NCBI GenBank assembly: GCA_964472135.1
Contig: CAYYJB010000001.1
Coordinates: forward strand, 1-64,000
Direction of reading: 5' to 3'
Origin: JAUREX01 sp964472135
GTDB lineage: Bacteria > Pseudomonadota > Alphaproteobacteria > Rhodobacterales > Rhodobacteraceae
Length of the DNA stretch: 64,000 bases
In this document: in pieces, positions 32,793-40,949 of the stretch
Numbering within the stretch: the stretch's first letter is position 1
Layout of the letters: each line of letters starts with the position of its first letter
Notes under the pieces: model-generated
The model's database searches: none
The model's input: the letters and a program-made list of their open reading frames with translations, nothing else
Told to the model about the DNA's origin: nothing
Translations under genes and position numbers: made by a program

Positions 32793-34517
32793 TCAGCCCC
32801 CCGCCTTGATCCCGAGTTCGGCCATCATCGTTTCCTGCATGCGGAACTTCTGCGGCTTGCCCGTGGCCGTCAGCGGCATGGCATCGACGAAGCGGACGTG
32901 GCGCGGGATCTTGAAATGCGCGATCTTGCCCCGGCACCATTCGCGCAGGCCCTCGGCCGTCAGCGTGGCACCCGGGCGCAGGATGATCCAGGCTGCGACC
33001 TCCTCGCCCATCTTCGGGTCGGGCAGGCCGAAGACCTGCGCCTGCGCGACATCGGGATGGGTCGAGAGGAACTCCTCGACCTCGGCGGGATAGACGTTTT
33101 CGCCGCCGCGGATCAGCATGTCCTTGATCCGCCCGACGATGCGCGCATAGCCCTGCGCGTCGATGGTCGCGAGATCGCCCGTATGCATCCAGCCGTCGCG
33201 GATCGCCTCGGCCGTGCGCTCGGGGTCGCCCCAATAGCCCTTCATCACCAGATAGCCGCGCGTCACCAGCTCACCCTTGGCGCCGACGGGCAGGGTGCGG
33301 CCCTCGGCATCGATCACGCGGCATTCGGCGTGGGGCTGGATGCGCCCCACGGTCGAGACGCGCTCGGCCACCGGGTCGTCGACGGCGGTCTGAAAGGAAA
33401 TCGGGCTGGTCTCGGTCATGCCGTAGCCGATCGTGATCTCGCGGCAGTGCATCTCGGTCATGACGCGCCGCATGAGCGGCTCGGGGCAGGGGGCGCCGGC
33501 CATGATGCCGGTGCGCAGGCAGCTCAGGTCGTGGCGGGGGAAATCGGGGTGGTCGAGCATCGCCGAGAACATGGTGGGCACGCCGTGGACGGCGTTGCAC
33601 CGCTCGGTGGCGATGGCGGCAAGCGTCTCGCCCGCGTCGAACCCTTCGCCCGGGAACACCATCTTGACCCCGTAGGAGGCCGCCGCGAGCGTGCCCAGCA
33701 CCATCCCGAAGCAGTGATAGAGCGGCACGGGGATGCACAGCGCCTCGCCCGGGCGGAGCCGCATCGCGCGCGCGGTCGAAATCGCGTTGTTGATGATGTT
33801 GCGGTGGCTGAGCGTCGCGCCCTTGGGCGCCCCGGTCGTGCCCGAGGTGAACTGAATGTTGATGTCGTCGCCCGGGTCGAGCATGGCCGAGATCGCATCG
33901 AGCCGCGCCTTGGCCCCGGTGCCGCCGCGGGCCATGATCTCGTCGAAGGAAAAGGCCCCCGGGATCGGCTTCGGGCCAAGCTCGATCACCGCCCGCAGCG
34001 CCGGCAGCCGCGCGGCGGCAAGCCGGCCCGGCGCGGCGGTGGCCAGTTCGGGCGCGAGGTCCGCGATCGTCGCGGCATAGTCCGAAGCCTTGAAGCGCGG
34101 CGCGAGGATCAGCGCCTTCACCCCCACCTTGTTCAGCGCGTATTCAAGCTCGGAGCGCTGATAGGCCGGGTTGATGTTGACAAGGATCGCCCCGATCCGG
34201 GCCGTCGCGAATTGCGTGAGCAGCCATTCGGGCCGGTTCGGCGCCCAGATCCCGACCCGGTCGCCGCGATAGACCCCGATCGAAAGGAGCCCCGCCGCGA
34301 GCCGGTCGACCGCGCGGGCAAACTCGCGGTAGGTCCAGCGCACGCCCGGCTGGCAGAAGACGGCCGCATCGCGCGCCCCGTGGCGGCGCACGATCTCGGC
34401 CAAGAAGGCCGGGAGCGTGGCATCGAGGAGCGGCCGGTCGGTCGTGCCGCGGACATGGGCAAGCCCGTTCGCGGGCACGATGCCGGGGTGGGCGTATCCG
34501 CCCGGGTGGTTCGCCAT
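32793..34517 (-). CDS. AMP-binding acyl-CoA synthetase
   Basis: This 574-residue ANL-superfamily acyl-CoA ligase carries the phosphate loop FTSGTTGAPKGATL near residues 229-242, IGYGMTETSP, GWMHTGDL, GRIKDMLIRGGENVYPAEVEE and a C-terminal LTATGKPQKFRMQE with the catalytic lysine. The set resembles medium/short-chain fatty-acyl and aryl-propionyl ligases more than acetyl-CoA synthetase. A strong GGAGGAAG site precedes the ATG at 34517. It begins 26 bases after the ABC-amidase fusion gene, in the same operon. The natural reading is that it converts the acid released by the amidase to its CoA thioester. Substrate size cannot be deduced. Confidence 0.9.
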   Translation of the reverse strand: MANHPGGYAHPGIVPANGLAHVRGTTDRPLLDATLPAFLAEIVRRHGARDAAVFCQPGVRWTYREFARAVDRLAAGLLSIGVYRGDRVGIWAPNRPEWLLTQFATARIGAILVNINPAYQRSELEYALNKVGVKALILAPRFKASDYAATIADLAPELATAAPGRLAAARLPALRAVIELGPKPIPGAFSFDEIMARGGTGAKARLDAISAMLDPGDDINIQFTSGTTGAPKGATLSHRNIINNAISTARAMRLRPGEALCIPVPLYHCFGMVLGTLAAASYGVKMVFPGEGFDAGETLAAIATERCNAVHGVPTMFSAMLDHPDFPRHDLSCLRTGIMAGAPCPEPLMRRVMTEMHCREITIGYGMTETSPISFQTAVDDPVAERVSTVGRIQPHAECRVIDAEGRTLPVGAKGELVTRGYLVMKGYWGDPERTAEAIRDGWMHTGDLATIDAQGYARIVGRIKDMLIRGGENVYPAEVEEFLSTHPDVAQAQVFGLPDPKMGEEVAAWIILRPGATLTAEGLREWCRGKIAHFKIPRHVRFVDAMPLTATGKPQKFRMQETMMAELGIKAGG

Positions 34518-34543
34518 GGCTTCCTCCGGCGGGGGCGCGCCCC

Positions 34544-36919
34544 CTACATCTTGCGCCAGTCGCCCATCTGCTCGAAGGCGCCGGCGGCGCGGTAGATCGT
34601 GCTTTCCTCATACCGCCGCCCGACGAGCATGAGCCCCACCGGCAGCCCCTGCGACATCCCGCAGGGGATCGACATGGCGGGGTGGCCCGTCACGTCGAAG
34701 GGGGCGGTGTTGGGCAGCATCTCGAAGGCGCGCTGGCACCAGAGCGCGAGCGAGCTGTCGGCGGGCGGGAGCGGCGTCGCCTTCATCGGCGTCGTCGGCA
34801 TCAAGAGCAGATCGTAGCTCGCGAAGACCTTGTTGTATTCGGCGCGCAGCTGGCGCGCGAGGTTCTGCGCCTTGGCGTAATAGCGCCCGCGGGTGTGCTT
34901 GAGGTGATACTGCCCGACCAGCATCGAGATCTTGAGCGTGTCGCTCAGCTCATCCGCCCGGGCGCGCCAGTTGGCGTGATATTCGAGCAGCGAGGTGGTA
35001 TAGAGCCCCTCCCAGCCGGTGCCCATGCCGTTGCCGAGCATCATCTGGTTCGTCAGCCCCTCGAGCCCGATCGGCGTCCAGATCGCGAGGCCCTTGAGGT
35101 GCCAGGGGATCGAGACCTCATCGACATTGGCGCCGATGCGGCGGAAGGCGTCGGCCGCCGTGCGCACCTTGGCGTCGACATCGGCCTCGGAGCTTGCGTG
35201 CCCGAAGCCCTCCTTGACCACCGCGATGCGCAGCCCCGACGCCCCGCGCCCGACGGCCGCCGTGTAGCGGTCGGTCTGCACGTCATACTGGCGCGGGTCG
35301 AGCCCGTCGGCGCCCGCCATCACCTCGAGCATGAGGGCATTGTCCATCACGTTCTGCGTCATCGGCCCGGCGTGGTCGATCGTCGACTCGATCGGCATGA
35401 TGCCCGAATAGGGCACGAGGCCATGCGTCGGCTTCATCCCGTAGCAGCCGCAATACGATGCCGGCATGCGGATCGAACCGCCCTGATCGCCGCCCACGGC
35501 CATGTCGACCTCGCCCGCCGCCACCAGCGCCGCCGACCCCGAGGACGACCCGCCCGCCGAATAGCCGTGCCGGTGCGGGTTGTGGACGGGGCCCGTCGCG
35601 TTCGTGTGGCTGCCGCCCGAGAGGCAGAAATATTCGCAATGCGCCTTGCCGACGATGGTCGCGCCCGCATCGAGAAGCCGCGTCACGATCGTGGCGTCGA
35701 TGTCGGGGGTATAGCCCTTAAGCGTCGCGGCCCCGTTCATCATCGGCACGCCCGCAAGGCAGATGTTGTCCTTGAGCGCGACCGTCCGCCCGTGCAGCGG
35801 CCCGCGCGGCGCGCCGCGGATCTCGGTCTTCACATACCAGGCGTTCATCGGGTTTTCCTCGGGCGTCGGCCGATAGCCCGAGGTGCGCGGATAGAGGACG
35901 GGCGGCAGGTAGTCCGGCAGCGCATCGACCACGTCATAGGCATCGAGCGTGCCCTGCATGACCTCGAGGAACTCCATGATGCGGGCGTCGGACATGTGCA
36001 TGCCGAGTTCGGCCACGATGTCCTTCATCTGCGAGAGGGTGGGGCGCTGGACGGTCATGTAGGACATCCTCTCCTGCAAGGGCGGCGATGCGGGGCGTTG
36101 GGCGGTGGCCTTGGCGGCGGGCTTGGGGGTGGCGGCACCGGCGGTGGACTTGGCGCCCGGCGGCGCGAAGGCCGCGAGGCCCGCGCCCCCCTTGGGCGCC
36201 GTCCGCCCGGCGCCGAAGCCCGTGAATTCCTCGATGAGTGCGGGGTCCGCGACCTCGGAGCCCGCGACCTCGCCGATGATCTGCCCCTTCTGGAGCAGCA
36301 GCACCCGGTCCGACAGCGCGGTGATGAAGTCGAGGCTCTGCTCGACCAGCACGATCGAGATGCCGGTGCGTTCGTTCAGTTTCTTCAGAAGCTCGATGAT
36401 CTCGTCGATGATCGAGGGCTGGATGCCCTCGGTCGGCTCGTCGAGCAAGATGAGGTCGGGCTGCGAGATGAGGCAGCGCGCCAGCGCCAGAAGCTGCTGC
36501 TCGCCGCCCGAGAGCGCGCCGCCCTCGCGGTCGAGAAGCCGCACGATGCGCGGGAAATCCGCGAGCACGCGGTCGATCGCGGTCTCTTCGTCCTCTTCAT
36601 GGGCGGCGACGCCCATGCGCAGGTTGTCGCGCACCGTGAGGTTGGGGAAGATCCCGCGCCCCTGCGGCACATAGCCGATCCCGAGTTGCGCCCGCCCCGA
36701 TGAGCGCAGCCGCCCCAGATCCTGCCCGTCATAGGACATCGTGCCCCGCGTCGCGGGCACGATCCCCATGATGGTCTTGAGCAGCGTGCTCTTGCCCATG
36801 CCGTTGTGGCCGAGGATGCCGAGGATCTCGCCCTCGGCCACCTCGAAGCTGATCCCGTGCAGCACCGGCACCCGGCCATAGCCCGAGGCGAGGTCCTGAA
36901 CGCGCAGAAGTGTCGTCAT
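34544..36919 (-). CDS. ABC transporter ATPase fused to an amidase-signature amidase
   Basis: This 791-residue protein joins two complete enzymes. Residues 1-235 are a LivF/UrtE-type ABC ATPase: Walker A GHNGMGKST (38-46), signature LSGGEQQ (136-142), Walker B LILLDEP (156-162) and a VEQ switch. Residues 236-287 are a Gly/Ala/Pro/Lys-rich linker. Residues 288-791 are a full amidase-signature domain: Lys383 (VALKDN), the GGSSSGS serines around 457-462 and nucleophile Ser482 (DQGGSIRMPA), resembling Rhodococcus nitrile-pathway amidases. The reading frame is continuous. A ribosome binding site and ATGs at 36067 and 36058 could also give free amidase. It overlaps the preceding ATPase gene by four bases. 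The fusion would place amide hydrolysis at the cytoplasmic mouth of the importer. Confidence 0.9.
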   Translation of the reverse strand: MTTLLRVQDLASGYGRVPVLHGISFEVAEGEILGILGHNGMGKSTLLKTIMGIVPATRGTMSYDGQDLGRLRSSGRAQLGIGYVPQGRGIFPNLTVRDNLRMGVAAHEEDEETAIDRVLADFPRIVRLLDREGGALSGGEQQLLALARCLISQPDLILLDEPTEGIQPSIIDEIIELLKKLNERTGISIVLVEQSLDFITALSDRVLLLQKGQIIGEVAGSEVADPALIEEFTGFGAGRTAPKGGAGLAAFAPPGAKSTAGAATPKPAAKATAQRPASPPLQERMSYMTVQRPTLSQMKDIVAELGMHMSDARIMEFLEVMQGTLDAYDVVDALPDYLPPVLYPRTSGYRPTPEENPMNAWYVKTEIRGAPRGPLHGRTVALKDNICLAGVPMMNGAATLKGYTPDIDATIVTRLLDAGATIVGKAHCEYFCLSGGSHTNATGPVHNPHRHGYSAGGSSSGSAALVAAGEVDMAVGGDQGGSIRMPASYCGCYGMKPTHGLVPYSGIMPIESTIDHAGPMTQNVMDNALMLEVMAGADGLDPRQYDVQTDRYTAAVGRGASGLRIAVVKEGFGHASSEADVDAKVRTAADAFRRIGANVDEVSIPWHLKGLAIWTPIGLEGLTNQMMLGNGMGTGWEGLYTTSLLEYHANWRARADELSDTLKISMLVGQYHLKHTRGRYYAKAQNLARQLRAEYNKVFASYDLLLMPTTPMKATPLPPADSSLALWCQRAFEMLPNTAPFDVTGHPAMSIPCGMSQGLPVGLMLVGRRYEESTIYRAAGAFEQMGDWRKM
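36058..36078 (-). promoter_or_regulatory. Internal ribosome binding site and start codons for a possible free amidase
   Basis: On the minus strand GCAGGAGAGG directly precedes ATG at 36067-36065 (residue 285 of the fusion) and lies nine bases before a second ATG at 36058-36056 (residue 288). The second spacing is near ideal. Amidase homology starts right there, so a separate product of about 504 residues, the normal length of such amidases, could be made from the same mRNA. Confidence 0.45.
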
Positions 36920-37644
36920 GCCCGGTGCCCCAGATAAACTTCGCGCGCCCGCCGGTCGGCCGAGATGGCATCCATCGTGTCCTCCATGAGGATGCGCCCC
37001 TCGTGAAAGAGCGTCACCCGGCGCGAGATCATGCGGATGAACTGCATGTCGTGCTCGACGACGATGAGGGCGGCGGTGCGGTTGATCTCGAGGATGAGTT
37101 CGGCCGTGCGCGCGGTTTCCTCATGCGTCATGCCGGCGGCGGGTTCGTCGAGCAGCACGAGCCACGGCTCGGCCGCGACCACCATGCCAAGCTCGACCCA
37201 TTGCCGCTGCCCGTGCGCGAGCCGCCCGACGAGGCTGCGGCGGATCTCGCCCAGCCGCAGCCGCTCGATCGTCTCGGCCGTCAGCGTGCGGGCGCGCGCC
37301 GCGCCGTGCCAGCGCCGGGCCGAGAGCCAGATGTTCTCTTCCGCCGTCAGCCCGTCGAAGACGTTCGGCACCTGCGTCTTGATGCCCACGCCGAGGCTCG
37401 CGATCTCGTGCGATTGCGCGCCGGCGACGGGCGTGCCGCGGATCGTGATCTCGCCCGCCGTGGGGGTGAGCTGGCCGGTCAGGCACTTGAAGAAGGTCGA
37501 CTTGCCCGCCCCGTTCGGCCCGATCAGGCAGCGCAGCTCGCGGTCCTCGAGCGCGAAATCCACCTGGTCGACGGCCCGCACGCCGCCGAAATGCATGCAC
37601 AGGCCGCGCGTCTCGACGACGGTTTCGACGGCGCGCTTCTTCAT
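36916..37644 (-). CDS. Amide/urea-type ABC transporter ATP-binding protein (UrtD/LivG-like)
   Basis: This 242-residue ABC ATPase of the LivG/UrtD group is the first of the two nucleotide-binding subunits of the importer. Walker A GPNGAGKST lies near residues 40-48, the Q-loop region follows, and the signature reads LAHGQRQ instead of LSGGQ, a known feature of UrtD-type subunits. Walker B is LVLLDEP, followed by EHDMQFI with the switch histidine. It overlaps both neighbours by four bases. Its partner in the heterodimer is the ATPase half of the fusion protein. Confidence 0.9.
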   Translation of the reverse strand: MKKRAVETVVETRGLCMHFGGVRAVDQVDFALEDRELRCLIGPNGAGKSTFFKCLTGQLTPTAGEITIRGTPVAGAQSHEIASLGVGIKTQVPNVFDGLTAEENIWLSARRWHGAARARTLTAETIERLRLGEIRRSLVGRLAHGQRQWVELGMVVAAEPWLVLLDEPAAGMTHEETARTAELILEINRTAALIVVEHDMQFIRMISRRVTLFHEGRILMEDTMDAISADRRAREVYLGHRA

Positions 37645-38702
37645 TGCCCGGCCTCCGAGGCGGCGGCCCGGCGACGCGCACGCCGCGCGGCGCGGTCCGC
37701 GCCCGCCCGGCCGCGCCGCCCGCCCGTGAACCAGTCGGCGACCGTCGGCGCGATCCCGCGCGGCACGAGCAGCACGAAGACGATGAGGATGATCCCGAGC
37801 ACGAGGTTGTTGTTGAGCGTCTGCTGCCCCCCGAGCGAGGCCGTGAGGTAGAAGAGCCCGAAGGTCGCGATGATCGGCCCGATCAGCGTCCCGCGCCCCC
37901 CCACGATCACCCAGATGATCGTGAGCGCGGCGTTGTAGAGCCCGAAGACGTCGGGGGTGACCCGCCCGACACCGTTGCAGAAGAACACGCCCGCAAGCCC
38001 CGCGATGCCCGCGCTGATCGTGAAGATGCCGAGCTTGTAGGCGCGCGCGTCATAGCCGAGGAGTTCCGCGCGCGTCTCGTTCTCGCGGATGGCGACGCAG
38101 ACGCGGCCGAAATGGGTGGTCACGAGCCAGCCCGCGAAGACATAGGCGATGATGAGTGCTGCCATCGCGACATAGAAGACCTGCTCGGGAAAGAGGAAGG
38201 CCTTGGTGTTCCACGGCAGGTTCAAAGGTGGCGAGCCCACCCCGTTGAAGCCGCCAAGGAGCGCGTTCCCGATCTTGTATTCGGGCCCCGAGGTGCGGCG
38301 CATCAGCGAATAGAGGATCAGCGTCACGGTCAGGGTGATGACGCCCAGATAGACGTCCGACACGCGGCCGTAGAACATGAAGTAGCCCACGACCGCGGCA
38401 AAGGCCGAGGCGATCACGACCGCGAGCAGGATCGCCCAGGTCGAGCCGCCGAAGTTGATCGCGCCGATCGTGTAGGCATAGGCCCCGAGCCCGAAGAAGG
38501 CGACCTGCCCGAAGCACAGGATCCCGCCATAGCCCCAGACGAGCGCGAGGCTGAGCGCGAGGATCGCGAGCGCGATCGCCGTCGTGAGGTTGATGATCGT
38601 GAAGAGCGCGAGCACCTGCGGCGCGATCAGCGTGAAGGCGATGCCGATCGCGGCGAAGACGAAGGTCGGGCGCATCGCGCGCAGGGAGGAGCCGGAGGTC
38701 AC
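37641..38702 (-). CDS. Branched-chain amino acid/urea-type ABC permease (UrtC/LivM-like)
   Basis: This 353-residue LivM/UrtC permease has about ten hydrophobic segments beginning near residue 12. The family motif ENETRAELLGYDARAYKLGIFTISAGIAGLAG lies near residues 206-237, the cytoplasmic coupling region for the ATPases. The last 30 residues are basic (GGRRGRAGADRAARRARRR). The gene overlaps the downstream ATPase gene and the upstream permease gene by four bases each. It forms the inner-membrane channel with the LivH-like permease. Confidence 0.9.
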   Translation of the reverse strand: MTSGSSLRAMRPTFVFAAIGIAFTLIAPQVLALFTIINLTTAIALAILALSLALVWGYGGILCFGQVAFFGLGAYAYTIGAINFGGSTWAILLAVVIASAFAAVVGYFMFYGRVSDVYLGVITLTVTLILYSLMRRTSGPEYKIGNALLGGFNGVGSPPLNLPWNTKAFLFPEQVFYVAMAALIIAYVFAGWLVTTHFGRVCVAIRENETRAELLGYDARAYKLGIFTISAGIAGLAGVFFCNGVGRVTPDVFGLYNAALTIIWVIVGGRGTLIGPIIATFGLFYLTASLGGQQTLNNNLVLGIILIVFVLLVPRGIAPTVADWFTGGRRGRAGADRAARRARRRAAASEAGQ

Positions 38703-39568
38703 AGCGATTTCCTGAAGAAGCGTCCGGTGATGCCGCGCGGCATGAGGCGCAGCAGGATGATCGCGGCGACAAGGAGTGCCACCTCGCCGAAGGTCGGCCC
38801 GGTGATGTAGGCGACGATCCCGTTGATCCCGCCGAGCAGCACCGACCCCGCGGCCGTCCCGGTCAGGATCGACGCCCCGCCCGAGATCACGGTGATGAAG
38901 GCCTTGGCGATGTAGGTCGCCCCGATCGTGGGCAGCACGCCCGTGACGGGCGCGAGAAGCCCGCCCGCCAGCCCCGAGACCGCGGCGCCGAGGCCGAAGG
39001 TGATCATGTAGATCCGGCTCGTCGAGACGCCGAGCGCCGAGGCCATCTGCGCGTTCTGCATCGTCCCGCGCGCCACCAGCCCGAGTTTCGTGAGCTTGAG
39101 CACCGCAAAGACCGCCGCCCCGAGGACGAGGGTCACGAAGATCAGGAAGATGTCATAGCCCGAGACGGTATATTCGCCGATCCGGATGACGCCGATCGGC
39201 ACCGAGACGGTCGTCGCGGTGGAGGCGCCGAAGATCGAGGTCACGATCCCGATGAGCAGGAGCGAAAGCCCCCATGTGGCCAGCAGCGTATCGACCATCC
39301 GGCCATAGAGCCATCGGATCAGCAACCGCTCCACGATCACCCCGATGATGCCGACGACGAGCGGCGCGAGGATCAGCATCGCGACCCACAGGTTCACGCC
39401 GTTGTTGGTCGCGACGACGACCGTATAGCCGCCGAGCATCAGGAACTCGCCATGCGCGAGGTTGATGACGCGCATCATCCCGAAGATGATCGCCAGCCCG
39501 AGGCTGATCAGCGCCAGATTGGCGATGCCGTAGGCTATCTGGATGATGAGCGCGGCGATCTGGTCCAA
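38699..39568 (-). CDS. Branched-chain amino acid/urea-type ABC permease (UrtB/LivH-like)
   Basis: This 289-residue LivH/UrtB permease has about eight hydrophobic segments. INLAHGEFLMLGGYTVV near residues 35-51 is the characteristic N-terminal motif, and GTMQNAQMASALGVSTSRIYMITFGLGAAVSGLAGG near 168-203 is the ATPase-coupling motif. It is separated from the binding-protein gene by 69 bases holding a perfect stem-loop, and it overlaps the next permease by four bases. The pairing with a LivM-like permease makes this a HAAT-family importer, which includes urea, short-chain amide and amino-acid systems. Confidence 0.9.
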   Translation of the reverse strand: MDQIAALIIQIAYGIANLALISLGLAIIFGMMRVINLAHGEFLMLGGYTVVVATNNGVNLWVAMLILAPLVVGIIGVIVERLLIRWLYGRMVDTLLATWGLSLLLIGIVTSIFGASTATTVSVPIGVIRIGEYTVSGYDIFLIFVTLVLGAAVFAVLKLTKLGLVARGTMQNAQMASALGVSTSRIYMITFGLGAAVSGLAGGLLAPVTGVLPTIGATYIAKAFITVISGGASILTGTAAGSVLLGGINGIVAYITGPTFGEVALLVAAIILLRLMPRGITGRFFRKSL

Positions 39569-39602
39569 GGCGGGGCTCCGGGGCGCGGGGGAGGGCAGGG
39601 GT

Positions 39603-39630
39603 GCCCGGCCCCCGCGAAGGGGGGCCGGGC
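39603..39630 (-). promoter_or_regulatory. Intercistronic stem-loop between the binding-protein and permease genes
   Basis: Bases 39603-39613 and 39620-39630 are perfectly complementary over 11 positions with a six-base loop, GCGAAG. There is no T-tract. A stable hairpin right after a periplasmic binding-protein gene is the usual way to protect the upstream mRNA and make more binding protein than permease. Confidence 0.6.
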
Positions 39631-39637
39631 GGAGGGA

Positions 39638-40888
39638 TCACATCTTGATGCCGGCGGCCTCGAGGCCGTTCTCGAACAGGAAGACGTTCTGGTTGGGGTT
39701 CGCCACGAGGTCGCAGACGAGCTGGGTATCGGCAGGCTGCTGGTCGGCGAAGCTTTCGAGGATCTCGAAACGCTGGTTCTTCGCCTCGGCGATATAGACG
39801 TTCTGGACGCAGTGGTTCGTCTTCGGGTCGACCGTGATCGTGCCCGAGGGGCCGTTGTAGGAGAGCGGCGAGCGCAGCGCCTCGATGACCGCGGCGCGGT
39901 CGGCCGTGCCCGCGGCCTTCACCGCCTCGGCCCAGAGCATCGCGCCCTCGTAGGAGCGGACCGACAGCTCGTTCATCGTCGGGCGCCCGGCACCCAGACG
40001 GGCCTCGAGGCGGGTGAGGAAGTCCTTGTTGGTCGGGTTGTCGATCGCCTCGAAGTAGGAATAGGCGGCGATGAGGCCGTCACCTTCCTCGGCCGAGATG
40101 AGCGTCTGCTCGTTGCCGACGCCGAAGGTCGTGGAGGCGATCGGGATTTCCTTGTTCATGCCGGCCGCGGCATACTGCTTGTAGAACGACACATGCGCGC
40201 CGCCGACCAGTGCCGAGATCACGAGGTCGGGCTTGGCGGCCTGGATCTTCTGGATGGTCGGGCCGAAGTTCGTGACGTCGAGCGGGAAGAACTCGACCCC
40301 GAGGGTCTCGCCGCCGCCGTCCTTGACGAACTTCTGCATCCACTGGGCGGTGATCTGGCCGTAGTTGTAGTCGGCGGCCACGATGTAGACCTTCTTGCCC
40401 CACTTGTTCATCACATAGGGCACGACCTTCGCCACCGTCTGGGCGGGCGTCGAGCCGGTGTTGAAGTTGTTGAAGTCGCACACGCCGCCTTCGTACTGGG
40501 TGTTGTAGAAGTAGAGCGTGTTGAACCGCGCGAGGGTCGGGCGGATGGCCTCGCGGCTGGCCGAGGTGATGCCCCCGTGCACGGTGTGGGCCTGCAGGCC
40601 CGCGGCCGCTTCGGTCGCATACTGGGTATAGAGCTGGATGTTCGACTGCGCGTCGTAGAGCTTGAGCTCCACCTGACGGCCGAGCAGGCCGCCCGCGGCG
40701 TTGATGTCGTCGATCGCCATCTTGGTCGCCTCGGCCATCGGCGCGCCGTAGATGTCGAGGCCGCCGGAAAGGTCGAGGATCGAGGCGAAGAGGATGTTGT
40801 CGCTGGCGAGCGCCCGCCCGACGAGCGCGGGGCTCGCAAGGGCGAAGGCCGAGGTGCCGGCGATGAACTGTCTGCGCGAAAAGGCCAT
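39638..40888 (-). CDS. Amide/urea-type ABC transporter substrate-binding protein (UrtA/FmdD-like)
   Basis: This 416-residue periplasmic binding protein of the type 1 (Leu/Ile/Val-like) fold has the opening ILFASILDLSGGLDIYGAPMAEATKMAIDDINAAGG and the late VRSYEGAMLWAEAV typical of UrtA/FmdD proteins for urea and short-chain amides. The N-terminus MAFSRRQFIAGTSAFAL has a twin-arginine signal (Arg5-Arg6), with probable cleavage near residue 28 (RALAS), so it may be exported folded. The ATG at 40888 follows CAGGAGACACC. It leads the importer operon. No urease genes are near, which favours an amide over urea as ligand. Confidence 0.9.
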   Translation of the reverse strand: MAFSRRQFIAGTSAFALASPALVGRALASDNILFASILDLSGGLDIYGAPMAEATKMAIDDINAAGGLLGRQVELKLYDAQSNIQLYTQYATEAAAGLQAHTVHGGITSASREAIRPTLARFNTLYFYNTQYEGGVCDFNNFNTGSTPAQTVAKVVPYVMNKWGKKVYIVAADYNYGQITAQWMQKFVKDGGGETLGVEFFPLDVTNFGPTIQKIQAAKPDLVISALVGGAHVSFYKQYAAAGMNKEIPIASTTFGVGNEQTLISAEEGDGLIAAYSYFEAIDNPTNKDFLTRLEARLGAGRPTMNELSVRSYEGAMLWAEAVKAAGTADRAAVIEALRSPLSYNGPSGTITVDPKTNHCVQNVYIAEAKNQRFEILESFADQQPADTQLVCDLVANPNQNVFLFENGLEAAGIKM

Positions 40889-40914
40889 GGGTGTCTCCTG
40901 TCGGGGTTGGTGGG

Positions 40915-40928
40915 GGCGCGTTCGCGCC
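40915..40928 (-). terminator. Short hairpin between the flotillin and binding-protein genes
   Basis: GGCGC and GCGCC arms enclose the tetraloop GTTC in the 61-base gap. It lacks a T-tract, so partial read-through from the flotillin gene into the transporter operon remains possible. No convincing separate promoter for the transporter is visible in the gap. Confidence 0.3.
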
Positions 40929-40949
40929 GGTCGTGGAGGGGTCAGGGGA

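Noticed and set aside
36916..40888. A urea transporter working with urease
   Set aside because: The subunits are UrtABCDE-like, but there are no urease or urea amidolyase genes in the window and the last ATPase is fused to an amidase.
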